Shown: positions 15,380 through 23,146 of the stretch, in pieces
Numbering within the stretch: position 1 is the first letter of the stretch
Layout of the letters: each line of letters starts with the position of its first letter
Origin: a gamma proteobacterium symbiont of Taylorina sp.
GTDB taxonomy: Bacteria > Pseudomonadota > Gammaproteobacteria > GRL18
Assembly: GCA_025655455.1 (NCBI GenBank)
Contig: JAHXIV010000040.1
Span: 1 to 33,207 of the forward strand
Direction: 5' to 3'
Length of the DNA stretch: 33,207 nt
The notes under the pieces: generated by a model
The model's input: only the letters and a program-made list of their open reading frames with translations
Told to the model about the DNA's origin: nothing
Database searches by the model: none
Position numbers and translations under genes: made by a program

Positions 15380-16700
15380 AGTAGTTATAATTAAGGATTT
15401 GTTTTCTATTCTTTTGATACAAAAATATTCCCTGCAGTAAATTTTTCCATAACCAAATAAAATTGATCATCATTAGTATTGCCGCCAGCCAAACCCATTG
15501 CGGGAAAAAAACTGAAAAAATAAGCAAAAATAATGACAGGCAATGAAATAAAAATTGTATTTTTGAATTTTTTGTACTGATAATTTTTTTCATATTAGGC
15601 ACCAGACTAATAGTCCCGGGGTGCTTTAGTGACAGACGCTGCAAATGAAGAAAAATGAGGAAGGGAACGATCTTTTGTAATAGACCAATAATGGCTGATA
15701 ATGCCAGGCCGTAAACCAGTGATATTGCTAATATAAATTCCATCTGCGTTTTCAGTAATTCCTCTTCCGCAGATATCACCTGAGCATAAAACCACCATAA
15801 AATAATCACGACCAGCAAAGAAAAATGTGCTATACGAAAAAAACTGATTGTCACATCTGCTAACTTTCTTTTTCGGTGCTCAATCAGCCATAGAGAATAT
15901 AAAGAAAAAACCAACAATTCAATTGATAATAACAACTCAAAAAATATACCGGAGAACAGCTTATCCTTTATCAGCAGCAGAGAAAAAGATAACATGATTA
16001 ATGTCAAAACAATCGCCATTGAGAGTAACTTAAGAGAATTTTTAGAAAATTCAGGCGTCACATAGAACATTGGAATGACTTGTGAACTCACAGCCATAAT
16101 TAATAAAACTGTCCAGCCAAGCAAACCCCATAAGGCATGAATATCTGTATATAATCTATAGTTTATCAGGCTATCAGGAAAACTATAAGAAAAAAGCATA
16201 TACAAACCAAAAGCGATAGTTATTGCCAGAACAACAAGAAGGATTCTTAATAAGTACACCAGCAGATGTTTATTCAGTTGTGCTATTAATAAAGGAATTA
16301 ATGAAAATGCAAACAAGCTTAATGAAAGAGCTAATGAAATCAGGGCAAGGACATACAAAAAAATAAAATGGCTTAAAAATGCAGCTGCCAATGAGAATGT
16401 TCCGATTACAAGCAAGGAATGGATAACAGGTGCTAAATATTGGCCTGCAGGAATTAACTGCCCCACCATTACAGGAATAAACTGGTAGAGCCCCCCTATC
16501 ATTACCATAAGCATAAAACCCAATGTAACAAGATGGGTGAGAGCCAGGCTGCTAAAACTCCAACGGGATAGCCAGATATCAGAACCCTGGTAAAAAATTA
16601 ACAGGGCAGCACAGATGCCGAATAATGGTGCGGTCAAAAAAAACCGCAATGGAATTAATAAGGGAGGGATGGTGTCAAGGGACAAACCTCTGGTGTTCAT
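15366..16700 (-). CDS. NnrS/heme-copper-oxidase-subunit-I-like membrane protein
   Basis: A 444-aa protein with about twelve hydrophobic segments. Two segments look like heme-copper subunit I or NnrS helices with a conserved histidine: LALTHLVTLGFMLMVMIGGL then YQFIPVMVGQ, and YTDIHALWGLLGWTVLLIMA then SSQVIPMF. NnrS-type proteins are linked to nitric-oxide stress, and relatives of this protein often sit beside DUF2249 and hemerythrin genes, as here. I do not see enough histidines in the right helices to call a catalytic oxidase. It is the last gene of a three-gene leftward operon, 7 bases after DUF2249. The C-terminal Glu-Thr-stop lies in the MITE-like repeat. Confidence 0.65.
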   Translation of the reverse strand: MNTRGLSLDTIPPLLIPLRFFLTAPLFGICAALLIFYQGSDIWLSRWSFSSLALTHLVTLGFMLMVMIGGLYQFIPVMVGQLIPAGQYLAPVIHSLLVIGTFSLAAAFLSHFIFLYVLALISLALSLSLFAFSLIPLLIAQLNKHLLVYLLRILLVVLAITIAFGLYMLFSYSFPDSLINYRLYTDIHALWGLLGWTVLLIMAVSSQVIPMFYVTPEFSKNSLKLLSMAIVLTLIMLSFSLLLIKDKLFSGIFFELLLSIELLVFSLYSLWLIEHRKRKLADVTISFFRIAHFSLLVVIILWWFYAQVISAEEELLKTQMEFILAISLVYGLALSAIIGLLQKIVPFLIFLHLQRLSLKHPGTISLVPNMKKIISTKNSKIQFLFHCLSLFLLIFSVFFPQWVWLAAILMMINFIWLWKNLLQGIFLYQKNRKQILNYNYSYET

Positions 16701-16707
16701 AAATAAG

Positions 16708-17016
16708 CTATTTAGCCGGTGAATTAGAAAAATTCATTAAGCAGAATTCCTGTACTGATATATCCTGAGAATTCCAGATAATAATTTCCCACTCAACCTG
16801 CTGGCCAGGAAACATTCTGCATTCATAGCCATTTTCCTGCAACATTTGAATTAAGGGCAAGGGTTCTTTGCGATGCAGCATACGAATATACTCACCGCTT
16901 TTTAATTGTGAAACAAGTTTGACAACCTCTTCAAAAGGTCGAGGTGCCTCGTATTCACTGACATCGATTAATAACTCTTTTGCTGTATTATCCAGACGAT
17001 TAGCCGTCACTTTCAA
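16708..17016 (-). CDS. DUF2249 domain protein
   Basis: The 102-aa protein carries the DUF2249 pattern: a beta strand LLIDVSEYEAPRPFEEVVKL, then GEYIRMLHRKEPLPLIQMLQ, ENGYECRMFPGQQVEWEI and IIWN. The fold is TusA/SirA-like. Proteins of this family accompany nitric-oxide and respiratory genes, and their exact role is not settled. Translation appears to start at a TTG that overlaps the hemerythrin stop (TTGA), implying coupling; a GTG two codons later is the alternative. It is sandwiched between the hemerythrin and NnrS-like genes, supporting a shared role in oxygen or nitric-oxide handling (inference). Confidence 0.82.
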   Translation of the reverse strand: MKVTANRLDNTAKELLIDVSEYEAPRPFEEVVKLVSQLKSGEYIRMLHRKEPLPLIQMLQENGYECRMFPGQQVEWEIIIWNSQDISVQEFCLMNFSNSPAK

Positions 17017-17441
17017 ACCATACGGGCAATAATATCAGTCACATCAGGCATTGCGTGATCAATCATAGGATACAACATCTGCTCTTCCTTCATGTTATGC
17101 TGTTGCATAGTCACCATTAAAGTTTCACTCAAGCCAAGAAACTGTTCCATATCCTTATCAGCTGCAGCTTTACTGAGTTCACTGACTAAGGAACGCATTT
17201 GTTCATGTTCCATGCGCATCATTTGTGTCGGGCCACCAACAGATCCTGTCTTACTTTCAAATTCCGGAAATATAATAGTTTCCTCACGACTAAAATGATT
17301 TTCCAGTTCATTAGTAAATTCCAGCCATTGACTGACGCCGTTATCCCAGTCACCACTTGCAATTGAGTTTTCTGCAGCAGCAAATAAATCATCACATTCC
17401 TTGTGATGTGCACTCATAAAAGTATTGATTGTGGTGGTCAA
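17013..17441 (-). CDS. hemerythrin HHE domain protein
   Basis: A 142-aa four-helix protein with the di-iron ligand pattern: SAHHKECDDLF in the first helix, NHFSREETIIFPEFE in the second, MEHEQMRSL in the third and QQHNMKEEQMLYPMID in the fourth. Such proteins bind oxygen, nitric oxide or iron in the cytoplasm. I chose the TTG at 17441 because AGGAG lies eight bases upstream, giving MTTTINTFMSAHHKEC, the usual short lead before the first ligand. The longer frame to 17522 lacks an RBS and adds atypical residues. First gene of the operon with DUF2249 and the NnrS-like gene; 88 bases separate it from the mnmH stop. Confidence 0.88.
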   Translation of the reverse strand: MTTTINTFMSAHHKECDDLFAAAENSIASGDWDNGVSQWLEFTNELENHFSREETIIFPEFESKTGSVGGPTQMMRMEHEQMRSLVSELSKAAADKDMEQFLGLSETLMVTMQQHNMKEEQMLYPMIDHAMPDVTDIIARMV

Positions 17442-17529
17442 CAAAATGACTCCTCTATTAAATGTGGCTGTAGTCTGCATCATTATAGATTGATCAAGAA
17501 AAGCATCCTTAACCCATATCAAGATTTTA

Positions 17530-18651
17530 TTATTGATTTATTAACGCATTTTGACTGGCAAGAATTTGATGGAAATTACCACGAAAAATAATTTGATTTT
17601 GTTTCTTTTCCAGCTGATACTCATACATGGGATCATAATAGGATGTCAGTAATAGCTCAATCCATTGACGATGGGAGTCAACAAGTTTTGTCGCTTTATG
17701 ATCATTAAGCGCTGCTGTCATTAATAGTCGTATTTTCTGATAACGCTCCCCGCCAAGACGTTTTTGTATTCTATCCAGACTGGATAATAAGTAATCTGCA
17801 AACATTGCAAAAGGATCAACTGACTCATCAGAATAGAGATGTGAGCAATAATTAATATAATAAGCCTCTAAGTCAATCACATAATCCTTCAAAGTCACGC
17901 CAATACGATAGGAGATATCTTCTTCCAGCATCACCAGCGGTGCCTGTTTCATTTTATCCTGCAATGATTGAGGAAGCACACGGCTTCCAATCAAACGACT
18001 CTCATCTTCTAACCAGAAGCGACTCATATTACGATTTCGATACTTCATTAATAAAATGGATAAGGTGTTTTCGAAATTAATCTGAGACGGCTGTCCATCA
18101 GGGAAACGTCCAAAACTTGAACCGCGGTGATGTGCCAAGCGCTCTAAATCAATAGACTGACTTAATTCTTTTAACAGCCAGGTTTTGCCTGTCCCTGTTT
18201 TCCCCCCGAGAACAACAAAATGTGAGCTGGCTATAGCCTCTTCAAGTTCATCAAGTAATACACGCCGCATGGCTCTATAACCACCATTAATCAATGGGAT
18301 ATTAATTCCATTTTCCTGCAGCCATTGTTGTACTGTTCTGGATCGCAAACCACCTCGAAAACAATACAAATAAGCATTAGGAGATTGTTTAATAAAATCT
18401 TTCCATTGCTCTATTCGATTTTGTTTTATTTCACCACTGACTAATTTATTGCCTAATTTAATGGCTGCATCCTGACCATTGCGCTTATAACGAATACCTA
18501 TATCATGACGTTCCTGATCATTCATCAATGGATAATTCACGGCATGAGGAAATGCACCCTGTAAAAATTCAACAGGAGCCCTGACATCCAATAAAGGTAT
18601 ATTATTTAAAAATAAAGAACGAATTAAATTCCTATCTATAGGATTGGACAT
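17530..18651 (-). CDS. mnmH: tRNA 2-selenouridine synthase MnmH (SelU)
   Basis: MnmH swaps sulfur for selenium at the wobble uridine of some tRNAs through a geranylated intermediate, using selenophosphate. The 373-aa protein has an N-terminal rhodanese domain (LLDVRAPVEFLQGAFPHAVN) with the catalytic Cys97 in LYCFRGGLRSRTVQQWL, and a P-loop (LGGKTGTGKTWLL, about residues 149-157). Later come HHRGSSFG, WLEDESRLIG and the usual C-terminal helices. The length is normal for the family. SelD, its donor enzyme, is not in the window. It stands upstream of the hemerythrin operon but with its own likely promoter; an intrinsic terminator at 18749-18775 separates it from the next leftward gene. Confidence 0.96.
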   Translation of the reverse strand: MSNPIDRNLIRSLFLNNIPLLDVRAPVEFLQGAFPHAVNYPLMNDQERHDIGIRYKRNGQDAAIKLGNKLVSGEIKQNRIEQWKDFIKQSPNAYLYCFRGGLRSRTVQQWLQENGINIPLINGGYRAMRRVLLDELEEAIASSHFVVLGGKTGTGKTWLLKELSQSIDLERLAHHRGSSFGRFPDGQPSQINFENTLSILLMKYRNRNMSRFWLEDESRLIGSRVLPQSLQDKMKQAPLVMLEEDISYRIGVTLKDYVIDLEAYYINYCSHLYSDESVDPFAMFADYLLSSLDRIQKRLGGERYQKIRLLMTAALNDHKATKLVDSHRQWIELLLTSYYDPMYEYQLEKKQNQIIFRGNFHQILASQNALINQ

Positions 18652-18748
18652 GATAAAGACTCGTGAATATCAAAGCAGGGATTGTAGCAGAATAAGGGAA
18701 TTGATGTGAATAAAGCAGAATAGTTGAGCTAGAAGGGCAGATAGTAAA

Positions 18749-18775
18749 AAGCCCATTAAAAATGGGCTTTTTAGC
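18749..18775 (-). terminator. bidirectional intrinsic terminator
   Basis: AAAAAGCCCATT, loop AAAA, then ATGGGCTTTTT: a long symmetric stem with A-run and T-run on opposite sides, so it works on both strands. On the minus strand it would stop transcripts from 19073-19447 before mnmH. Confidence 0.75.
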
Positions 18776-18825
18776 TATTAACTTAAACAAAATCAATATA
18801 TTACCGATAACTTATTTTAGCAGAG

Positions 18826-18921
18826 ATGATTATAGCACTTTTACAAAGAACTATTAAAAAACTGCTTTTTGTTATTTTGGCTGTACATTTAATTTTAATC
18901 GTTATTATTCTTATTAACTGA
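18826..18921 (+). CDS. candidate 31-aa hydrophobic peptide
   Basis: An ATG opens a 31-codon frame (MIIALLQRTIKKLLFVILAV, then a second run of Ile/Leu/Val). Its composition is one membrane helix with basic residues near the N-terminus. Size and layout resemble type I toxins or other tiny membrane peptides. No good RBS is seen and AT-rich DNA gives such frames by chance, so the call is tentative. Confidence 0.22.
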   Translation: MIIALLQRTIKKLLFVILAVHLILIVIILIN

Positions 18922-19025
18922 TGTACTAATTGACAGAGTTTAAGCTATGCTCCCCCTATTCCCCTTGGAAGCGTGTATATAAGAACATATTTAAAATATA
19001 GATACTAGCAGGGAAAACCCTAAGA

Positions 19026-19070
19026 ATTGGATAAATTGATTAAGTTTGGAGTGAAGGGGGAAACTATTTG
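19026..19070 (+). repeat. fragment similar to the end of the 34-aa gene at 480-584
   Basis: GGATAAATTGATTAAGTTT and the following GAGTGAAGG..G match 540-584 with about 85 percent identity, including codons for a KLIKF helix. There is no start or stop in a suitable place, so this is a stray copy or relic. Confidence 0.4.
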
Positions 19071-19072
19071 GT

Positions 19073-19447
19073 TCAACCACCTCCTTCACCACCCCCGCAA
19101 TCAAAACCACCATCTCCACCCATACCACCATCACCACCCCCAGCAGAGTGCCAGTCAAATGGGAGTTCAGCCCACCGAAATCCAATAATAATCAAGATTA
19201 CAGGTGCAAGTAACAATAATTTAAATGATGAGAAGGAGGCTAATATCAAACAGCCAGAAGAGATTAATCCCCATCCAAGCCAATTTTTTCTATCAGGTTC
19301 ATAACCTTGATATAATGATGCGATACAAGTAGCAAAGATAGCGGTTGCAATACTTCCTGCTATGCTAAAACCTAGTGGTTCATTGATATAATGATATCCC
19401 ACAAGAATAAGCAAGAAAAATCCAACGTAATTTGCAAAAGTAATCAT
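19073..19447 (-). CDS. membrane protein with Gly/Asp-rich C-terminal tail, 124 aa
   Basis: Four hydrophobic segments (FANYVGFFLLILVGYHYI, IAGSIATAIFATCIASLY, LISSGCLILASF, LLLLAPVILIIIGFRW) are followed by a tail made almost only of Gly, Asp and one Cys (SAGGGDGGMGGDGGFDCGG). Such GGDGG tails occur at the C-terminus of assorted small bacterial membrane proteins, function unknown. No family is recognised. The start codon lies 14 bases from a weak AAGGG. The complementary strand shows a proline-rich frame that is only its shadow. Confidence 0.55.
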   Translation of the reverse strand: MITFANYVGFFLLILVGYHYINEPLGFSIAGSIATAIFATCIASLYQGYEPDRKNWLGWGLISSGCLILASFSSFKLLLLAPVILIIIGFRWAELPFDWHSAGGGDGGMGGDGGFDCGGGEGGG

Positions 19448-19555
19448 GAGGTTTGGAAACCCTTTATCCTAAGCAAGGTTATATGAACAAAAAGCCATGC
19501 GAGATTTAACGCGACGACGAGAAGACTCAAAAGCAATAGGTTAGTTCATCTTGGA

Positions 19556-19594
19556 TTCATCACAATGAGTCACAAATGTATTTCATTGTTGCTG
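19556..19594 (+). repeat. dispersed 39-bp repeat, copy 1
   Basis: TTCATCACAATGAGTCACAA and the following TATTTCATTGTTGCTG recur at 31987-32024 in the same orientation with four differences. Placed just after the stop of the leftward gene at 19603. Origin unknown. Confidence 0.55.
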
Positions 19595-19602
19595 GGTAGA
19601 AT

Positions 19603-19848
19603 CTATGCCATTATTTTTAATGAAATGTATGGAACGACATTTAAAATAATAATGGCAAGCTTATATTGTGCAACATATTGAAAATATATTCTTGGCAATT
19701 CTTCAGCATTTACTTTAAATATTTTTTCATGAAGTTTTATTATTGACTCACGCATTAAAATAACTGCCAGAGTAGTTGCTGCTAATAAGCATATATTGAT
19801 AAGTGAAGACCAACCCATAAACTCTGTAAGTTCTGATATTGTGAGCAT
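19603..19848 (-). CDS. small membrane protein (DUF6868-like), 81 aa
   Basis: Two membrane segments (about residues 13-32 and 62-80) flank an amphipathic linker, REYSIIKLHEKIF-like in character, with LPRIYFQYVAQYKLAIIILN before the last helix. This hydrophobic-linker-hydrophobic layout with an FxxYxxxYK-type motif resembles DUF6868 proteins, whose function is unknown. AGGAG lies close upstream of the ATG. It stands alone, followed directly by a dispersed repeat. The family call is tentative. Confidence 0.6.
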   Translation of the reverse strand: MLTISELTEFMGWSSLINICLLAATTLAVILMRESIIKLHEKIFKVNAEELPRIYFQYVAQYKLAIIILNVVPYISLKIMA

Positions 19849-20494
19849 TTTATTTCTCCTGATTTACGGTTGACAACTTTCAGTCTATCAAATTATCTAC
19901 AACAAGATCAGACTTTTCCTGCATATTTTCAATTCTCATCCAAATATAATTATCTCACACACTTAATATGAGCTGAAGTTTCCTGGAAATTAATTCCCTT
20001 TTTATAATAAAGCCAAAATCTTAAATATTAGCACGCTCTAATATTAAAGATTTTTTAGTATTTCGAAAGTTATTTCTTAACGTTACTTGATTACCACAAA
20101 GCTCCGCCATATTTGAATTATGTGCTATAATCACTATAAAACTTTCAGACTTTTCCTTCTAACTAAGTAAAAAAATTTGCTCTACCTTTTTACTTAGTTT
20201 CCTGATGGTAGCCCAAATTTTTTAATGGGCTAAGGGCTACATACACTACAGATATACTCACTTATAATTAACTAAAATTAAAATCAATCAGCCAGGGTGA
20301 ATTATCTAATCTTGAAATAGGGGTTCATGCTTTTAATTGTGTTGAAAAGCAGAAAGGTAGGATGTCTATTAGTGAGCATTGACCAATATCTAAATATTTT
20401 AATTTTTAATTTTTAAACTGTGATAAAAATCACAGTTTTGTTTAAGAATATATGTAAAAATGACAATCTGCATAAAACCTCATGGAGAATTTAG
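19849..20494. other. 650-bp intergenic region with three hairpins
   Basis: No gene is supported. A 13-bp perfect stem AACTAAGTAAAAA/TTTTTACTTAGTT (20161-20173 and 20187-20199) comes first. It is followed by overlapping stems TAGCCCA/TGGGCTA (20209-20215 and 20226-20232) and GTAGCCC/GGGCTAC (20208-20214 and 20234-20240), which cannot form together. A CRP-type palindrome lies at 20416-20437. The region 20280-20400 shows no structure I can name. Confidence 0.5.
20416..20437 (+). promoter_or_regulatory. perfect CRP-type palindrome
   Basis: AACTGTGATAAAAATCACAGTT is a perfect 22-bp palindrome with TGTGA-N6-TCACA, the consensus of CRP/Vfr-family sites. It lies 58 bases before the ATG at 20495. A TATGTA -10-like box at 20451-20456 would place the site close to -36 to -41, the class II position. 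It could also fold as a hairpin in RNA, which is the alternative reading. Confidence 0.6.
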
Positions 20495-20950
20495 ATGAAG
20501 GTTCTAATAAAAGCTTTTTCAGTTATAACCTTATCTTTCAGCCTATTGACCACCGTTTCAGCTGAAACAGATTGGGAGAATGTAGCGGGAACGACTATTG
20601 GCACAGTGCTTGGTGGTGTAATTGGATATCAGTTTGGTGGTGGTACTGGTAAATACGTTGCAACTGCAGCAGGTGCAGTCATTGGTGGTGCTGTCGGGAA
20701 TAGAGTATCTGGTGGTGATGGCTTTGGATTCAGAGATCCTGTCGAGACTTATAAATCAGAATATGTATACCCAGCGGATGGTCAAGGAAATCAACCAGTT
20801 TATGTTGGAGAAGATGATTACTTAATCAAACAGCGCCTAAGTGATGCAGCTAAAAGACGTAATATGATTAGAAATGGCGAAGCAGATCCTTATGAACTAC
20901 CGCATGACATATCAAACACCCAAACAAGTTGGGATGATCCTTTTAATTAA
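20495..20950 (+). CDS. glycine-zipper 2TM domain envelope protein
   Basis: The 151-aa protein has a signal peptide (MKVLIKAFSVITLSFSLLTT, cleavage after VSA) and a glycine zipper: GTTIGTVLGGVIGYQFGGGT then AAGAVIGGAVGNRVSGGD. This is the Rick_17kDa/glycine-zipper 2TM fold found in outer-membrane and periplasmic proteins. No lipobox cysteine is visible, so it is not a lipoprotein. The C-terminal part is polar and acidic. GGAG lies seven bases before the ATG, and a CRP-type palindrome lies just upstream, so carbon or redox control is plausible. Its stop overlaps the convergent truncated gene at 20947 by four bases. Confidence 0.82.
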   Translation: MKVLIKAFSVITLSFSLLTTVSAETDWENVAGTTIGTVLGGVIGYQFGGGTGKYVATAAGAVIGGAVGNRVSGGDGFGFRDPVETYKSEYVYPADGQGNQPVYVGEDDYLIKQRLSDAAKRRNMIRNGEADPYELPHDISNTQTSWDDPFN

Positions 20951-21183
20951 GCAAACTTTGTATTAAATGAAGAGTGAAATTTCAGCTCGTTACTATAATT
21001 TCCTGTAGTTGGTTTTACAGGAAGTGGTAGGTATATTAGTCCGCTGGCATTTTGTTTAACACAAGACCACTCGACAGCAATATCTGGTAATTCTTGTCCA
21101 GTGTCACTAATTTTAATGTATGTATCACCTGCATAAACAATTTTGGCGAAGAGGAAAATTGAAATAAGGATGACAATTTTCAT
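20947..21183 (-). pseudogene. truncated N-terminal copy of the DUF1566/FecR-like gene
   Basis: The first 50 or so residues (signal peptide, then GDTYIKISDTGQELPDIAVE and WSCVKQNASGLI) match the start of the 451-aa protein at 25514-26869 (GDTFTKISASGAELPDSATE). Similarity stops at about 21033, after which the frame runs into unrelated residues. The matching DNA also covers the leader to about 21243, so promoter and start were duplicated together. The DUF1566 domain and the rest are missing. The product could still be secreted as a 60-aa peptide, but a pseudogene is more likely. Confidence 0.7.
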
Positions 21184-21243
21184 TTAATAATCTCTGTTGA
21201 GTTGGAATTTTCTGTAGAATAACACTAACTGCTTAGCAAAAGT
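21033..21243 (-). repeat. duplicated leader and 5' coding segment
   Basis: About 210 bp matching 26728-26937: the 5' end of the secreted-protein gene plus its upstream region (TTGGAATTTTCTGTAGAAT and ACACTAACTGCTTAGCAAAA). The intergenic part is at least as conserved as the coding part. Confidence 0.65.
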
Positions 21244-21300
21244 AACCTCATCTGAAGGTGTACTCAAGATCTATCAAAATAATCAGAAAAATTCTACATA

Positions 21301-21822
21301 TTATTTTGCTACGCGAGCAGCAATAAGACTAATTATAAAAATACTGCTAATCATTAACAAAAAAAATGATAAAACAATTAAAGCCTCAGCCATAGTTACG
21401 CCAAATAACAATTCAGGTGTATATCCGCAGGGTTCCCAGACTTTAAAAATTAATGGCATCCATTTATCCAAAGCAAACCAATTAGGTAACCCAGACTCCA
21501 TACTGCAACCACCATCTATAAAACCACGTTCAGTACCAAACAATTGATAGGAGCGCTCAAACAGTCCTGCCATTAATCCCGTCATAGTTATATGAGCTAA
21601 AAATAAAATATTATTATTCTGAAAAAATAATATGCCTAATATTGATATGGTAAAAATACCTAACACCAATATACGAACATGAATGCATAAAACGCAGGGA
21701 GCATATTCAAGCCCATACTGATAAAACAAAGCAATGGCTTCAAAGTTGATACTAAGTACCAGCAATCCTAACCAGTACCATCTACTTTTAGAAAAACTCA
21801 GAATATTTTTTATCATATGCAA
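21301..21822 (-). CDS. dsbB: disulfide bond formation protein DsbB
   Basis: DsbB re-oxidises the periplasmic thiol oxidase DsbA and passes electrons to quinones. The 173-aa protein has four membrane helices, a first periplasmic Cys pair in YAPCVLCIHVRI (residues 43 and 46) and a second-loop pair in DGGCSMESGLPNW and VWEPCGYTPEL. This is the full set of four cysteines. The arginine after CxxC, needed for quinone binding, is present (HVRI). A start two codons later is possible. It stands alone between the truncated secreted-protein gene and the decayed vapBC locus; dsbA is not in the window. Confidence 0.93.
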   Translation of the reverse strand: MHMIKNILSFSKSRWYWLGLLVLSINFEAIALFYQYGLEYAPCVLCIHVRILVLGIFTISILGILFFQNNNILFLAHITMTGLMAGLFERSYQLFGTERGFIDGGCSMESGLPNWFALDKWMPLIFKVWEPCGYTPELLFGVTMAEALIVLSFFLLMISSIFIISLIAARVAK

Positions 21823-21964
21823 AGTATAGCAAATAAATTTTGTTTATTAATACACACTAACATTTTGAGCATGCAATAAAAAAGGGCATTATTTAAAATG
21901 ATACCCTCAGAGTTTTCCCATAATAAGTGATAAAGGTCCGTTTTGAAATCTTGCACTTTAGTCA

Positions 21965-22362
21965 TTATTTTAATAGACTAAATAAATCAAATTTTGCTGC
22001 TTTTTTATCAAAAGTAAGCGTTGTAAAACAGGATTTTTTATTAGCACAGTGTGCAATTAAAATATCAGACAAATCAAAGTTGCTTTCTCTTGCGCTGTTA
22101 AGAAAGTCTCTAAGTGCATTTTTATGTTCAAACTCAAGAATTGGCATCAATAAAAGATTATTTACAGCATCTATTATTTCAGCACCGGGAACATCATAAA
22201 CAGATTCTAAAACCCAAATTACTTCGAGTGTGACCAGAATAGGGATGAAAAATTCGTCCTTATTTTTCTCTGCTTCAGAAAAAAATGAAAAACTTTATTC
22301 GCCTGTTTTTGATCATCTTGAACAAGAAAGCGAATAAGAATATTGGTGTCCAATGCCTGCAT
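21965..22362 (-). pseudogene. vapC: vapC, PIN-domain toxin, one frameshift
   Basis: VapC toxins are PIN-domain endoribonucleases. From the ATG at 22362 the frame reads MQALDTNILIRFLVQDDQKQ, then shifts in a run of seven T (around 22284-22292). In the other frame it continues FSEAEKNKDEFFIPILVTLE, VIWVLESVYDVPG, NFDLSDILIAH and TLTFDKKAAKFD. All four acidic residues expected of a PIN active site (D5 and the Glu/Asp in LEVIW, DLSD, TFDK) are still present. So either the gene is newly broken or the homopolymer was misread. Its start overlaps the vapB stop (TAATG). Confidence 0.8.
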
Positions 22363-22609
22363 TAATACTGTTCTTTTAGCCTATCTCTGATAGTTTTATC
22401 CATATCCTCAAGTGATACAGCCTTTTTTTCTTATAATGGGCTAACTTACCGTATATATCTTTAACCTTATTATTAACAGGTTTTAACACCAATTCAATAG
22501 TCTCATTAATGGTAAATTCAACTTTATCGCCTGAATACAGATGAAGCATTTCTCTTAACATTTTCGGGATTGTAATTTAACCTTTACTGGTAATAGTAGT
22601 TGCAGACAT
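22362..22609 (-). pseudogene. vapB: vapB, AbrB-type antitoxin, nonsense plus frameshift
   Basis: The sequence MSATTITSKG-stop-ITIPKM-LREMLHLYSGDKVEFTI is an AbrB/SpoVT swapped-hairpin antitoxin in which the usual Gln of SKGQITIPK became TAA (22577-22579). Near the end a missing A in an A-run (about 22423-22431) shifts the frame; restoring it gives AVSLEDMDKTIRDRLKEQY with a stop that overlaps vapC. With two lesions the antitoxin is almost surely lost. An internal ATG could give a 61-aa truncated product. Confidence 0.8.
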
Positions 22610-23097
22610 TATTCTTACCTATAAATATTTTCTGACTAAAAGTAATACTAATACCTTTACAAATGAAACTCCAGTTTTTTGATTAATAAATCAAACTTCG
22701 TAGTTTCGTAGAATTTTTACTGAGCGATTATCAACAAAGCAATAAGATGATGGCTAAATTCAAATTTAGCTGAAAGCTCTTAAATTGAAGGTTCGTAAAT
22801 TCGTTTAATTCGCAAAAACTATTTTAGCAATTCTTTTTAAATTTCATTGATTTTACTATTCCAATATTCTATATAAGCACTGTAAGCCCTTTTACTGGTT
22901 AAAAAATAAATATGCTGATCAACTCACAATCGATAAACCGGTAGAGCTTTATCTTGTGTGGTTGCTGTTTGCATCGATTTTATTCTTATCTGTTATATTG
23001 ATATCAGGTATATGCATGGTTTAGAAAGGGAATTAAAAATATAAACCTCAAAAATTAGCAAAAATGATAGTATTAACTATATTAATCAGTTCATTTT
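22610..23097. other. intergenic stretch, no gene seen
   Basis: AT-rich, with a leftover open frame at about 22850-23023 that has no start codon and a hydrophobic end, possibly a membrane-protein relic. No terminator or promoter stands out apart from the palindrome at 23098-23128. Confidence 0.3.
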
Positions 23098-23128
23098 ATG
23101 ATACGATTATTAACAATATTCGTATCAT
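23098..23128 (+). promoter_or_regulatory. palindromic operator-like site before the Fic gene
   Basis: ATGATACGA and TCGTATCAT form a perfect 9-bp inverted repeat separated by 13 bases, ending 18 bases before the Fic start. Position and symmetry fit a repressor site, perhaps for the winged-helix end of the Fic protein itself. Confidence 0.45.
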
Positions 23129-23146
23129 TAAGGATCGTGAACAACA

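Noticed and set aside
22850..23023. About 57-codon frame with a hydrophobic end
   Set aside because: No start codon and no RBS; no family resemblance.
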